Shown piece after piece: positions 1 to 7,330 of a stretch of 43,706 nucleotides of DNA. The position numbers were made by a program, and so were the translations under genes. The stretch lies in NCBI GenBank assembly GCA_902470925.1, contig CABRIF010000006.1, positions 1 through 43,706 on the forward strand. The letters run 5' to 3'. Below the pieces are notes generated by a model. The model was not told the origin of the DNA, did not search any database, and saw only the letters and a program-made list of their open reading frames with translations. Numbering within the stretch: position 1 is the stretch's first letter; each line of letters opens with the position of its first letter. This DNA is from an uncultured Collinsella sp. GTDB lineage: Bacteria > Actinomycetota > Coriobacteriia > Coriobacteriales > Coriobacteriaceae.

Positions 1-56
1 GAGTGCGGAGACGCCGAAGACGGCTGAAGTGTTTCGCTAAGGTTGGAAATCAACCC
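1..56. repeat. Left copy of the 56-bp terminal inverted repeat
   Basis: These 56 bases are the exact reverse complement of the last 56 bases of the window (43651-43706); the match breaks at base 57 (T here, C on the other side). The inner end contains a small dyad, GGTTG-GAAAT-CAACC. In the right copy the repeat directly follows a truncated IS481-like transposase. It may be an insertion-sequence end present in many copies, and an inverted overlap of this size also fits a contig broken at a repeat. The sequence shows the repeat; its nature is inferred. Confidence 0.85.
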
Positions 57-93
57 TGCGTTCGCGTGCGGCGGTGTCCCTTCGTATATCCTT

Positions 94-111
94 GGGTACC
101 AGAAGGGTACC
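94..111. promoter_or_regulatory. Paired GGGTACC boxes upstream of the GH5-like gene
   Basis: Two identical 7-mers GGGTACC (94-100 and 105-111) are separated by AGAA. Since GGTACC is self-complementary, the pair reads as both a direct and an inverted repeat. They lie 25 bases before the start codon at 136. A direct repeat CGTTCGCGTGCG brackets the region (near 59-70 and 112-123). An operator is possible; no regulator is identifiable. Confidence 0.3.
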
Positions 112-135
112 GTTCGCGTGCGAGAGGGGATAACC

Positions 136-1200
136 ATGGAAGGCAGAATTCGCGGCGTGAACCTGTCCGGATGGTTCATTCTTGAGCCCTGGGTCACACC
201 TTCGCTCTTTGCGGCGACCGGCGCCTCGAACGACGCCGAGCTGCAGCAGGTGCTGGGTCCCGGTGCGTATAATGAGCACCTGCGCCAGCACTACGAGACG
301 TTTGTGGGCGAGGATGACTTTCGCCGCATGTCCGTCATGGGCCTGAACGCCGTGCGCATCCCGGTGCCGTGGTATGCGTTCGGTTCGCAAAACGAGCGCG
401 AGTCCTATATCTCGTGCATCGACTATCTCGACCGGGCGAATGAGTGGGCCGCGAAGTACGGCATGCGCGTGCTGCTTGACCTGGCAACGGTGCCGGGAGG
501 GCAGGGGGACTCCAACAGTTCGACCACCACGCCGGAGACCACGGCAGACTGGCACTCCTCGGCAAGCGGTCGCGACGCGGCGCTCGACGTGCTCGGGCGT
601 CTGGCCGAACGCTACGGAACCTCCGATGCGCTGCTTGGCCTTGAGCTGCTGGATTCCCCCATGATGAGCGTCCGGCGCAACCTGTTCAGCGTTACGCCGG
701 GCATCCCCGGGCATTACCTGCGCAATTACTACCGCGATGCCTACGTGCGCGTGCGCCGGCATATGCCGGCCGACCGTTTGGTGGTGTTTTCGGCGTCGGG
801 CCATCCCGATGCGTGGCGCCATTTCATGCGGGGCAACCAGTATGAGAACGTGGTGATGGATCTGCATCTGTATCACTATCGTGACGAGATGGCGCAGGAT
901 ATCGCCACGCCGCACGGGCTCGCCACCGCCATCGCGCGCAACAAGCGCCTGATTCGCGAGGCGAAGTCGGCGGGGTTCCCGGTGCTGGTAGGCGAGTGGT
1001 CGGGGGCGGCGGTGATCGCGGGCTCGTCGGTGACGCCCGAGGGGCGTCGTGCGTACGAGCGGGTATTCGTATCGAATCAGCTTGCCACGTTCGACCAAGC
1101 CGCCGGCTGGTTCTTCCAGACCTGGAAAACCGAGCGCCGCATCGCCGCGTGGGATGCGCGCGTGGCGCTGGCGCCGCTCGAGCGCGCGATGATGGAGTAG
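136..1200 (+). CDS. GH5-like glucanase-fold protein lacking the usual acid/base Glu
   Basis: A 354-residue protein that resembles exo-beta-1,3-glucanases of glycoside hydrolase family 5. The N-terminal RGVNLSGWFILEPWVTPSLF block is close to the family's opening motif; VRIPVPWYAF, the LHLYHY segment and the nucleophile motif VGEWS (Glu287) follow in order. The acid/base position, normally Asn-Glu-Pro after a GLELL-like strand, reads GLELLDSP here, so Ser174 replaces the catalytic Glu. There is no signal peptide, so the protein is probably cytoplasmic. The start at 136 is chosen for GAGAGGGG seven bases upstream; an open frame continues back to 43 without a ribosome site. It ends 3 bases before rsmI. 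The family is fairly clear; activity and substrate are uncertain because of the substitution. Confidence 0.72.
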   Translation: MEGRIRGVNLSGWFILEPWVTPSLFAATGASNDAELQQVLGPGAYNEHLRQHYETFVGEDDFRRMSVMGLNAVRIPVPWYAFGSQNERESYISCIDYLDRANEWAAKYGMRVLLDLATVPGGQGDSNSSTTTPETTADWHSSASGRDAALDVLGRLAERYGTSDALLGLELLDSPMMSVRRNLFSVTPGIPGHYLRNYYRDAYVRVRRHMPADRLVVFSASGHPDAWRHFMRGNQYENVVMDLHLYHYRDEMAQDIATPHGLATAIARNKRLIREAKSAGFPVLVGEWSGAAVIAGSSVTPEGRRAYERVFVSNQLATFDQAAGWFFQTWKTERRIAAWDARVALAPLERAMME

Positions 1201-1203
1201 CCC

Positions 1204-2127
1204 ATGGCAGGAGAGAAGCTGACGCATGCCGGAGCGGGCGAGGGGTGCCTGTATGTGATCGGGACGCCGATCGGCAACTTGGGCGACCTGACGCCGCGCG
1301 CGGCTGAGGCGTTTCGGGCCGCCACGGTTGTGTGCTGCGAGGACACGCGGGTGACGGCAAAGCTGTTGGCGCATCTGGACATCTCGAAGCCGCTGGTGCG
1401 CTGCGATGAGAACGTGATCGCCGCCCGGGCTTGCGAGCTGGTGGGGCGGATGCTGGCGGGAGAGCGCGTGGCCTTCGCCTCCGATGCGGGCATGCCCGGG
1501 GTGTCCGACCCCGGCCAGGTCCTGGTGCAGCAGGCGCGCGCGGCGGGCGTGCGCGTTGAGGCGCTGCCGGGCCCTACGGCCTGCATCACCGCGCTTGTGG
1601 CCTGCGGCATCCCGTGCGAACACTTCTTTTTCGAGGGCTTCTTGCCGCGCAAGCACGGGGAGCGCGTGCGTCGTCTGCGCCGTTTGGCGGCGGTGCCGGG
1701 AGCGCTTTTGTTCTACGAGTCACCGCACCGCACGGCGGATTCCCTGGCGGCGATCGCCGAGGTGTTCCCGCAGCGCGACGCGGCGGTGGCGCGTGAGCTG
1801 ACCAAGCTGCATGAGGAGGTGCTGCGCGCCCCGGCGCCCGAGCTCGCTACGCTCATGCGCGAGCGTGGCGAGCTCAAAGGCGAGGTGGTGATCGTGGTGG
1901 CCCCGCCGGGCGATGAGGAGCTCGAACAGTACGAGGCGGCGCTCGCGGCGGCCTCGTCGCGTGCCGTCGAGGCCGCCGATCCCGATGAGCTGCTGCGCGC
2001 CGACATCGCCGATGCTCTGGCGGCCGGCGAGGCGGCGAATGCCATCGCCAAGCGCCTGTCGCAGAAGTACTCACGCAGGAAGCGCGATGTCTATGGCTTG
2101 GTCCTCGAGATGAGTGCAACCGCCTAG
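1204..2127 (+). CDS. rsmI: 16S rRNA (cytidine1402-2'-O)-methyltransferase RsmI
   Basis: A 307-residue SAM-dependent methyltransferase of the tetrapyrrole-methylase fold, which 2'-O-methylates C1402 in the decoding centre of 16S rRNA. Hallmarks seen are VIGTPIGNLGDLTPRA near the N-terminus, CCEDTRVTAKLL, the glycine-rich ASDAGMPGVSDPG, ALPGPTA, and FYESPHR with a following ARELTKLHEE. Length matches the family. The C-terminal 60 residues carry the usual Ala-rich tail ending in KRLSQKYSRRKRDVYGLVLEM. It follows the GH5-like gene by three bases and heads a cluster with metG, rsmA and tatD, a common neighbourhood for this gene. Identification is secure. Confidence 0.95.
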   Translation: MAGEKLTHAGAGEGCLYVIGTPIGNLGDLTPRAAEAFRAATVVCCEDTRVTAKLLAHLDISKPLVRCDENVIAARACELVGRMLAGERVAFASDAGMPGVSDPGQVLVQQARAAGVRVEALPGPTACITALVACGIPCEHFFFEGFLPRKHGERVRRLRRLAAVPGALLFYESPHRTADSLAAIAEVFPQRDAAVARELTKLHEEVLRAPAPELATLMRERGELKGEVVIVVAPPGDEELEQYEAALAAASSRAVEAADPDELLRADIADALAAGEAANAIAKRLSQKYSRRKRDVYGLVLEMSATA

Positions 2128-2143
2128 CGGTGGAGGCCACCGC
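2127..2143 (+). terminator. Hairpin at the rsmI stop codon
   Basis: GCGGTGG-AGG-CCACCGC forms a perfect 7-bp stem with a 3-base loop beginning at the last base of the rsmI stop codon. No T run follows, so it may only be a weak or Rho-assisted terminator or a 3'-end stabiliser. Confidence 0.4.
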
Positions 2144-2493
2144 GGTCCCCGCACTTGCCGCACGTTGCCGCTGTTGTCGGGATGCTAGCGGGGCGTTGCC
2201 CCCGGGCGTGAAGGGCTCTTCGGGATGGGCAGCTCACGGCGCGCCATGCGCCGGCGCCATGCGCCACGCGCCGTGCGCCATGCGCGGGCATGGTCGAACG
2301 GGCAGCGGTGCAGCGTGCTCAGGCACGTTGGACGGTGCTCGACTTGCGGCATCTGTGCCGCACGCGTGCCGAACGCGTTGTGCGGTGCGGTTCCGGTTGC
2401 CGCCATGAGGTGGCAACCATGCCGCTTTGTTCCCCCTCGACCTGCTAATATGGAACATTGCATGAAAACCCAGCAGGAAGGAAGCCGCGCGTC
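2128..2493. other. Intergenic region between rsmI and metG
   Basis: This 366-base gap holds the rsmI 3' hairpin, a cluster of short GCGCCATGCGC repeats (2241-2285) and a TAATAT hexamer at 2446-2451 that could be the metG -10 element. I see no T-box, S-box or other riboswitch architecture and no credible gene. Confidence 0.5.
2241..2285. repeat. Three clustered copies of GCGCCATGCGC
   Basis: The 11-mer GCGCCATGCGC occurs at 2241-2251, 2254-2264 and 2275-2285, with further GCGCC/CGCGCC fragments between. The unit is nearly self-complementary. Function unknown. Confidence 0.55.
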
Positions 2494-4095
2494 ATGAGCA
2501 CGAAGCCGTCCTATTACATCACCACGCCGATCTACTACGTCAACGCTGCCCCTCACCTGGGCACGGCCTACTCAACCATCCTGGCCGATGTCCAGGCGCG
2601 CTACCGTCGCGCGGCCGGCTACAGCGTCAAATTCCTCACGGGCATGGACGAGCACGGCCAGAAGGTGGCCGAGGCGGCGGAGAAGCACGGCATGACGCCG
2701 CAGGAGTGGTGCGACAGCCAGGCTCCGCTCTTCCACGATCTGTGGCGTGAGCTCCAGATCTCCAACGACGACTTCATCCGCACCACCGAGCCGCGCCAGA
2801 AGCGCGCCGTCCAGTACCTGTGGGACCGCATGCGCGAGTCGGGCTACATCTATAAGGGCAGCTACGACGGCTGGTACTGCGTGCCGGACGAAACCTACTT
2901 TACCGAGACGCAGGTGGACAAGGCCGATGAGGCCGCGGGCACCAAAGGCGCGCATCTTTGCCCGGATTGCGGCCGTCCGCTCGAGCGCGTCCAGGAGGAG
3001 AGCTGGTTCTTCAAGCTCTCGGCGTTCCAGGATCGCCTGCTGGCACTCTACGACGAGCACCCGGAGTTCGTACAGCCCGATTTCCGCATGAACGAGGTGC
3101 GCTCGTTTGTGGCCGGCGGCCTGAACGACCTGTCCGTCTCGCGCAACACCTTCGACTGGGGCATCCCGGTGCCGTTCGACGACGGACATGTGACCTATGT
3201 GTGGTTCGACGCGTTGCTCAACTACATGACGGCGGTCGGCTACGGCGTGGACGCCGACGAGGCGCGTGAGGAGCTGGCGTACCGATGGCCCGCGCAGGCG
3301 CATATCGTGGGCAAGGACATCATCCGCTTCCACTGCGTGATCTGGCCGGCGATGCTCATGGCGATTGGCGAGGCGCTTCCGCAGCAGGTGTTCGCCCACG
3401 GCTTCCTCACGGTGCGAAACGAGGAAACCGGCAAGGCCGAGAAGATGTCGAAGTCGCGCGGCAACGCGATCGCCCCGCGCGAGGTGATCGATAAGCTGGG
3501 CGTGGACGGCTACCGCTACTACTTCATGACCGACGTGGTCCCGGGTACGGATGGCGCCATCAGCTTCAGCCGCATGGAGCAGGTCTACAATGCCGATCTG
3601 GCCAACAGCTGGGGCAACCTGATCTCGCGTTCCACCAACATGTGCATCAAGTACTTCGACGGTGCGGTGCCGCAGCGTGCGGCCGACGCCGCGGGGTATG
3701 CGGAGAACCCGCTGGCGGCGCAAGCCGCGGGTATCGCCGAGCGTTACGGGGCCAAGATGGAAGCGTTCGCTTACGGCGAGGCCGCCCATGAGGTGATGGA
3801 GCTCATCCATGCCGCCAACCACTACATTGAGGACGCCGAGCCGTGGGGTCTGGCGAAGGACCCGGCGAAGGCGGGTGAGCTTGCGAATGTGATCTGGAAT
3901 CTGCTGGAGGCTATCCGCATCGCGGCGCACCTGCTCATGCCGCTTATGCCCACCACCAGCGCCGAGGCCCTGCGCCGCATCGGCTGCGCAGACCAGGCTG
4001 GCGCCGATGACATCGCGGCGGCCTGCGCCTGGGGCCAGCTTGCGGCGGGTCTTCCGGTGGAGAAGGGCGAGGCGCTCTTCCCGCGTTTGGGGTAA
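2494..4095 (+). CDS. metG: Methionyl-tRNA synthetase
   Basis: A 533-residue class I aminoacyl-tRNA synthetase that charges tRNA-Met. The HIGH-type signature appears as APHLGTAYSTILADV near the N-terminus and the KMSKSRGNAI loop at about residue 317. Between them are the tRNA-acceptor insertion with a CPDCGRPL knuckle and VTYVWFDALLNYMTAVGY. The C-terminal anticodon-binding helix bundle is present, but there is no EMAP/Trbp111-like dimerisation extension, so this is the short form. The start at 2494 is chosen because AGGAAGGAAG lies about nine bases upstream; an upstream in-frame extension to 2458 lacks a site. The gene shares the rsmI-rsmA-tatD cluster and may have its own promoter. Confidence 0.96.
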   Translation: MSTKPSYYITTPIYYVNAAPHLGTAYSTILADVQARYRRAAGYSVKFLTGMDEHGQKVAEAAEKHGMTPQEWCDSQAPLFHDLWRELQISNDDFIRTTEPRQKRAVQYLWDRMRESGYIYKGSYDGWYCVPDETYFTETQVDKADEAAGTKGAHLCPDCGRPLERVQEESWFFKLSAFQDRLLALYDEHPEFVQPDFRMNEVRSFVAGGLNDLSVSRNTFDWGIPVPFDDGHVTYVWFDALLNYMTAVGYGVDADEAREELAYRWPAQAHIVGKDIIRFHCVIWPAMLMAIGEALPQQVFAHGFLTVRNEETGKAEKMSKSRGNAIAPREVIDKLGVDGYRYYFMTDVVPGTDGAISFSRMEQVYNADLANSWGNLISRSTNMCIKYFDGAVPQRAADAAGYAENPLAAQAAGIAERYGAKMEAFAYGEAAHEVMELIHAANHYIEDAEPWGLAKDPAKAGELANVIWNLLEAIRIAAHLLMPLMPTTSAEALRRIGCADQAGADDIAAACAWGQLAAGLPVEKGEALFPRLG

Positions 4096-4263
4096 GCGCG
4101 CGGTTCTGGCCGATGTAGACCGCTTTCGATCCGCACTGCCATGGGGCGAAGCGTGTATGCGGAACCGCTGCATGGCGGCGCTCGCACCGCATTCTTGCAG
4201 GCGGGCCGGAGGCGGTCGATGTGCGGCATCCGCTGGCATTCGTTAAGATTGGAGACGCGGCGT

Positions 4264-5322
4264 ATGACAACCTCTCCGCTGGCCAACCCGGCCGCAACGC
4301 GCGAGATGCTCGAGGCATTCGGCCTGGCCACCAAGCACCGGCTGGGCCAGAACTTCCTGGTGGACAATCACGTGATCGAGCGGATCATGGGGTTGGCCGA
4401 GCTCACGGGGGTCGAGCGCGTGCTGGAGGTTGGCCCGGGCATCGGCACGCTGACGCTTGCGCTCGTGCAGGAGGCGGCGCACGTCACCTCGATCGAGATG
4501 GACAGCGAGCTCGAGCCGATGCTTGCCGCCCATGCTGTGGACCACGGCAACTTCTCGTTCATCATGGGCGATGCGCTCAAGGTGCCGGTCGAGGCGATTG
4601 CCCAGGCCGGCGGCGGTGCGCCCACGGTGCTGGTGGCAAACCTGCCCTATAACGTGGCGGCCACCGTCATACTGCAGTTCTTCCAGACCATGCCGAGCTT
4701 GACGCGCGCCGTGGTCATGGTGCAGAAGGAGGTCGCCGACCGTATCGCCGCCGTGCCGGGCACGAAGGCGTATGGCGCCTACACGGTGAAGCTGTCGCTC
4801 TACGGTGAGGTGACGGGCCGGTTCGAGGTGCCGCCGCGCTGCTTCATGCCCGCGCCGCACGTGGACTCGGCGGTGGTGCGAATCGATCGCGTGGCCGGCG
4901 CGCCGGACGGCGGAGCGCGCGGGGGCGGCTTCGGCGGCGCGCGCGGGGGCGAGGCCGAGGAAGTTGCCGTCGGTGCGTCCTCATGCGGCGGAGCGGTCGA
5001 TGCGGGAGATGCGGCGGGCGCGCTCGACGGCTCGACCGGTACGGTGGCCGCTGGCTCGGCGGACGCTGCCGATCGCGGCGCTGGGACGTCTCGCGACGGC
5101 TTCGCTGACACAGCCACCTTTGATGTCGAGGCTGTAGCGCACGTGGTGGATGCCGCGTTTGCCCAGCGTCGCAAGACGATTCGCAACTCTATGAGCGCGA
5201 ACGGATTCGACAAGGGCGCGCTGGATACCGCGTTCGAGCGCTGCGGGATCGCGCCGACCACCCGTGCCGAGGCGCTCTCGACAGCGGAGTTCGTTGCGCT
5301 CGCCCGTGCCCTTGCGCAGTAG
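4264..5322 (+). CDS. rsmA: 16S rRNA dimethyladenosine transferase RsmA (KsgA) with low-complexity insert
   Basis: A 352-residue SAM-dependent enzyme that dimethylates A1518 and A1519 of 16S rRNA. Visible are KHRLGQNFLVD, motif I LEVGPGIGTLT, the acidic IEMDSEL, GDALKV, the catalytic NLPYNVA and the target-binding PPRCFMPAPHVDSAVV. Residues about 213-285 (nt 4900-5115) are a Gly/Ala/Asp-rich stretch absent from typical KsgA, inserted between the catalytic domain and the C-terminal helical domain, which resumes at FDVEAVAHVVDAAFAQRRKT. Without it the length would be normal (about 280). The start at 4264 follows GGAG by nine bases. Enzyme identity is secure; the role of the insert is unknown. 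Confidence 0.95.
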   Translation: MTTSPLANPAATREMLEAFGLATKHRLGQNFLVDNHVIERIMGLAELTGVERVLEVGPGIGTLTLALVQEAAHVTSIEMDSELEPMLAAHAVDHGNFSFIMGDALKVPVEAIAQAGGGAPTVLVANLPYNVAATVILQFFQTMPSLTRAVVMVQKEVADRIAAVPGTKAYGAYTVKLSLYGEVTGRFEVPPRCFMPAPHVDSAVVRIDRVAGAPDGGARGGGFGGARGGEAEEVAVGASSCGGAVDAGDAAGALDGSTGTVAAGSADAADRGAGTSRDGFADTATFDVEAVAHVVDAAFAQRRKTIRNSMSANGFDKGALDTAFERCGIAPTTRAEALSTAEFVALARALAQ

Positions 5323-5403
5323 CCGGCACCGGGGCGGGGGAGGTGCCCGGGTGCGACCGTGCAATCGCCCACGGTATTCGAAGGATGAAAGCTGGGGACA
5401 TCG

Positions 5404-6357
5404 ATGATTGAACAGACCGATCTTGGCGACGCGTGGGTGCCGCTGAGCTTTTCTAAGAAAAACAAGGTGTTTGAGCTGCCGCGTCCGCTGGCGCCGTTGT
5501 TCGACACCCATGCCCACCTGCGCAGCTTCGTGCGCGAGGACCGTTGGGTGACCGACATCCTCGCACGTGCGTACGAGGCGGGCGTGCGTCGGATCGTGTC
5601 GGTGTACGACGCGGCGGGCGATTGCCGTGAGGACATGCCCGACGTCGCGGGGTATGCGGCGTGGCTTGACCGCGCGCTGAACGAGGGCGCCCGTCCGCTG
5701 CCACGCGTCCAGTACCTGGCGGGCGTGCATCCGTACGGGGCGGCTGCCTACGACGACGCGATACATGCCCAGCTCGAGGCGATGCTCGATGACCCGCGCT
5801 GCGCCGGCATTGGCGAGTTCGGCCTCGATTACCATTTCGATGACGACGATGAGGTTGCATCGGTGCCTCATGAGGTGCAGGCGACGTGCTTTGCGCGCCA
5901 GCTGGAGCTTGCGGTTGCGCGCAACGTGCCCGTTGAGTTGCATCTGCGCAACCTCGCGGGCGACGAGGCGCGCGCGGCCCACACCGATGCCCTGTGCATC
6001 TTGGACGAGGTGGGCGTGCCGCAGGCCGGGTGCGTGCTGCATTGCTTCGGCGAGGACCGTGCCACGATGGAGGCATACCTCGAGCGCGGTTGCCATATCG
6101 CGTTCGGCGGTGCGGCGACGTTCAAGCGTAACGAGGCGGTGCGCGAGGCGTTCGCAGCCTGTCCGCTCGACCGTGCGCTGTTCGAAACGGACTGCCCCTA
6201 CATGGCGCCGGAGCCCATCCGCGGTCTTGAGTGCGAGCCGGCCATGATCGCGCAAACGGCCGACGTCCTCATCTACGACCGTGCCGATCGCACTGGCGAG
6301 CTGCCCGAGCAGATCGCGCAGGCGATTTGGGATACCTCGAACGCCCTGTTTGCATAG
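5404..6357 (+). CDS. tatD: TatD-family metal-dependent hydrolase
   Basis: A 317-residue TIM-barrel hydrolase of the TatD family, whose members act as metal-dependent DNases. Metal ligands are seen in FDTHAHL, GIGEFGLDYHF, VELHLRN, CVLHCFGED and FETDCPYMAPEP. The first 30 residues before the barrel are somewhat longer than usual. An acidic loop (HFDDDDEV) follows the LDYH motif. The start at 5404 has GGGGA a few bases upstream. In many bacteria tatD adjoins metG and rsmA, as here; rnmV, often between them, is absent. The precise substrate cannot be told from sequence. Confidence 0.9.
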   Translation: MIEQTDLGDAWVPLSFSKKNKVFELPRPLAPLFDTHAHLRSFVREDRWVTDILARAYEAGVRRIVSVYDAAGDCREDMPDVAGYAAWLDRALNEGARPLPRVQYLAGVHPYGAAAYDDAIHAQLEAMLDDPRCAGIGEFGLDYHFDDDDEVASVPHEVQATCFARQLELAVARNVPVELHLRNLAGDEARAAHTDALCILDEVGVPQAGCVLHCFGEDRATMEAYLERGCHIAFGGAATFKRNEAVREAFAACPLDRALFETDCPYMAPEPIRGLECEPAMIAQTADVLIYDRADRTGELPEQIAQAIWDTSNALFA

Positions 6358-6384
6358 CTTGCATAGACGATAGGAGAAGGCCCT

Positions 6385-6771
6385 ATGAGCGGGAACAAAA
6401 AGACGAAGCCGGATGCCAAGCGGCGTGGTGGCGAGGGGCGAACTGCGGAGAACGTGCGAGCGGAGGAGGCCGCCGGCGTCCTGCGGCAGCGGCGCGAAGC
6501 GGCAAGAGGCCAGGCGCCCATCGACCGCGACATCCATTTCTCGTTGCCCCTCACGCGCGTGTTCGTGCCCCTGCTCGCCCTGACGGTGCTCGGGTATTCC
6601 ATCTCGCGCCTCGGCGGCTACCTGGGCAACCACATGGTTGAGAACATCGCCTCGATCGCGACGGCGCTGCTGTTCGTTGCCGCCTTCATCGTGTGGTTCG
6701 CCTCGCGGCACCAGGCTAAAAAGCTCACCCGGCAGATGCGCGAGCAAGACGACGAGGTGGACGGCAAGTAG
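6385..6771 (+). CDS. Small two-span membrane protein of unknown function
   Basis: A 128-residue protein I do not recognise. Residues 1-50 are highly charged (many Lys, Arg, Glu) and probably cytoplasmic; two hydrophobic segments follow, about 57-77 (LTRVFVPLLALTVLGYSI) and 86-107 (IASIATALLFVAAFIVWFA), ending in a charged tail. It has a good ribosome site (AGGAGAAGG) and starts 28 bases after tatD, so it is probably the last gene of that transcript. A repeat array follows it. It may be lineage-specific. Confidence 0.7.
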   Translation: MSGNKKTKPDAKRRGGEGRTAENVRAEEAAGVLRQRREAARGQAPIDRDIHFSLPLTRVFVPLLALTVLGYSISRLGGYLGNHMVENIASIATALLFVAAFIVWFASRHQAKKLTRQMREQDDEVDGK

Positions 6772-7330
6772 GTGGCAGGTTGGCGCGATGCCCCGGCAGC
6801 GGTCCGGCGGCTGGTTCGGCCGCGGCAGTGGTCCGGCGGCTGACTGTTTTGTTGCCGCGCCCCTTGTTCTACCTGCAGACTTCCGAGTTCGCACATCGAC
6901 AATCGGCCTGCCTCCGGGTTCGGTCTTCGACCGTCGGTGCAACGCGGGCTCGCATGCAGGCTGCCAGCTGCGTTCCGGGTTCAGGTTTCGGCCATCGAGG
7001 AATCCCGGGTTCGCGTTTCGGCCATCGGGGGAATTCGGGTTCGCGTTTTAGCCATTGAGGGGATCCCGGGTTCGGCTTTCGGCCGTTGAGGAATCCAGGG
7101 TTCGTCATCTGGCCATCCAGGGGCGAAAAACGGCTCCAGACGGCCAAAGCGCGAACCCTGGATTCGCGGACGGCAGAAATCCGAACCCTGGATTCGCGGA
7201 CGGCCGGAATCCGCACCCGCGTTGCACCGATGGCCGAAACCCGCACCCGAGTCCCCGTTCAGCATCATGTAGACCGAATCTCAACCCGTTTCCCGTCAGA
7301 CAGGCCAAGGGCCAACCTTCCCGCACCGCG
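6772..7330. other. Gap between convergent genes, mostly repeat array
   Basis: This 559-base region lies between the 3' end of the small membrane protein gene and the 3' end of the minus-strand regulator. About 375 bases are array copy 1. The rest shows no gene that I would support, although 30-base periodicity keeps reading frames open on both strands. Confidence 0.7.
6883..7258. repeat. Inverted 30-bp repeat array, copy 1
   Basis: About seven units run left to right, each opening with a form of CCGGGTTCG and containing TTTCGGCCATCGAGGAATC; most are exactly 30 bases. Units to the right of the centre are the same unit reverse-complemented (CCGAACCCTGGATTCGCGGA and variants), also 30 bases each. 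The centre is a dyad: AATCCAGGGTTCG (7092-7104) pairs perfectly with CGAACCCTGGATT (7152-7164) over 47 interior bases that contain GGGGCGAAAAACGGC. It sits between convergent genes. Not a CRISPR: there are no unique spacers and the units invert in the middle. Confidence 0.85.

Noticed and set aside
2128..2493. T-box or SAM riboswitch before metG
   Set aside because: No specifier stem, T-box motif or terminator/antiterminator pair could be found; only short GC-rich repeats.
6883..7258. CRISPR array (30-base repeats)
   Set aside because: Units adjoin each other with no spacers, they are imperfect, orientation flips in the middle, and there are no cas genes.
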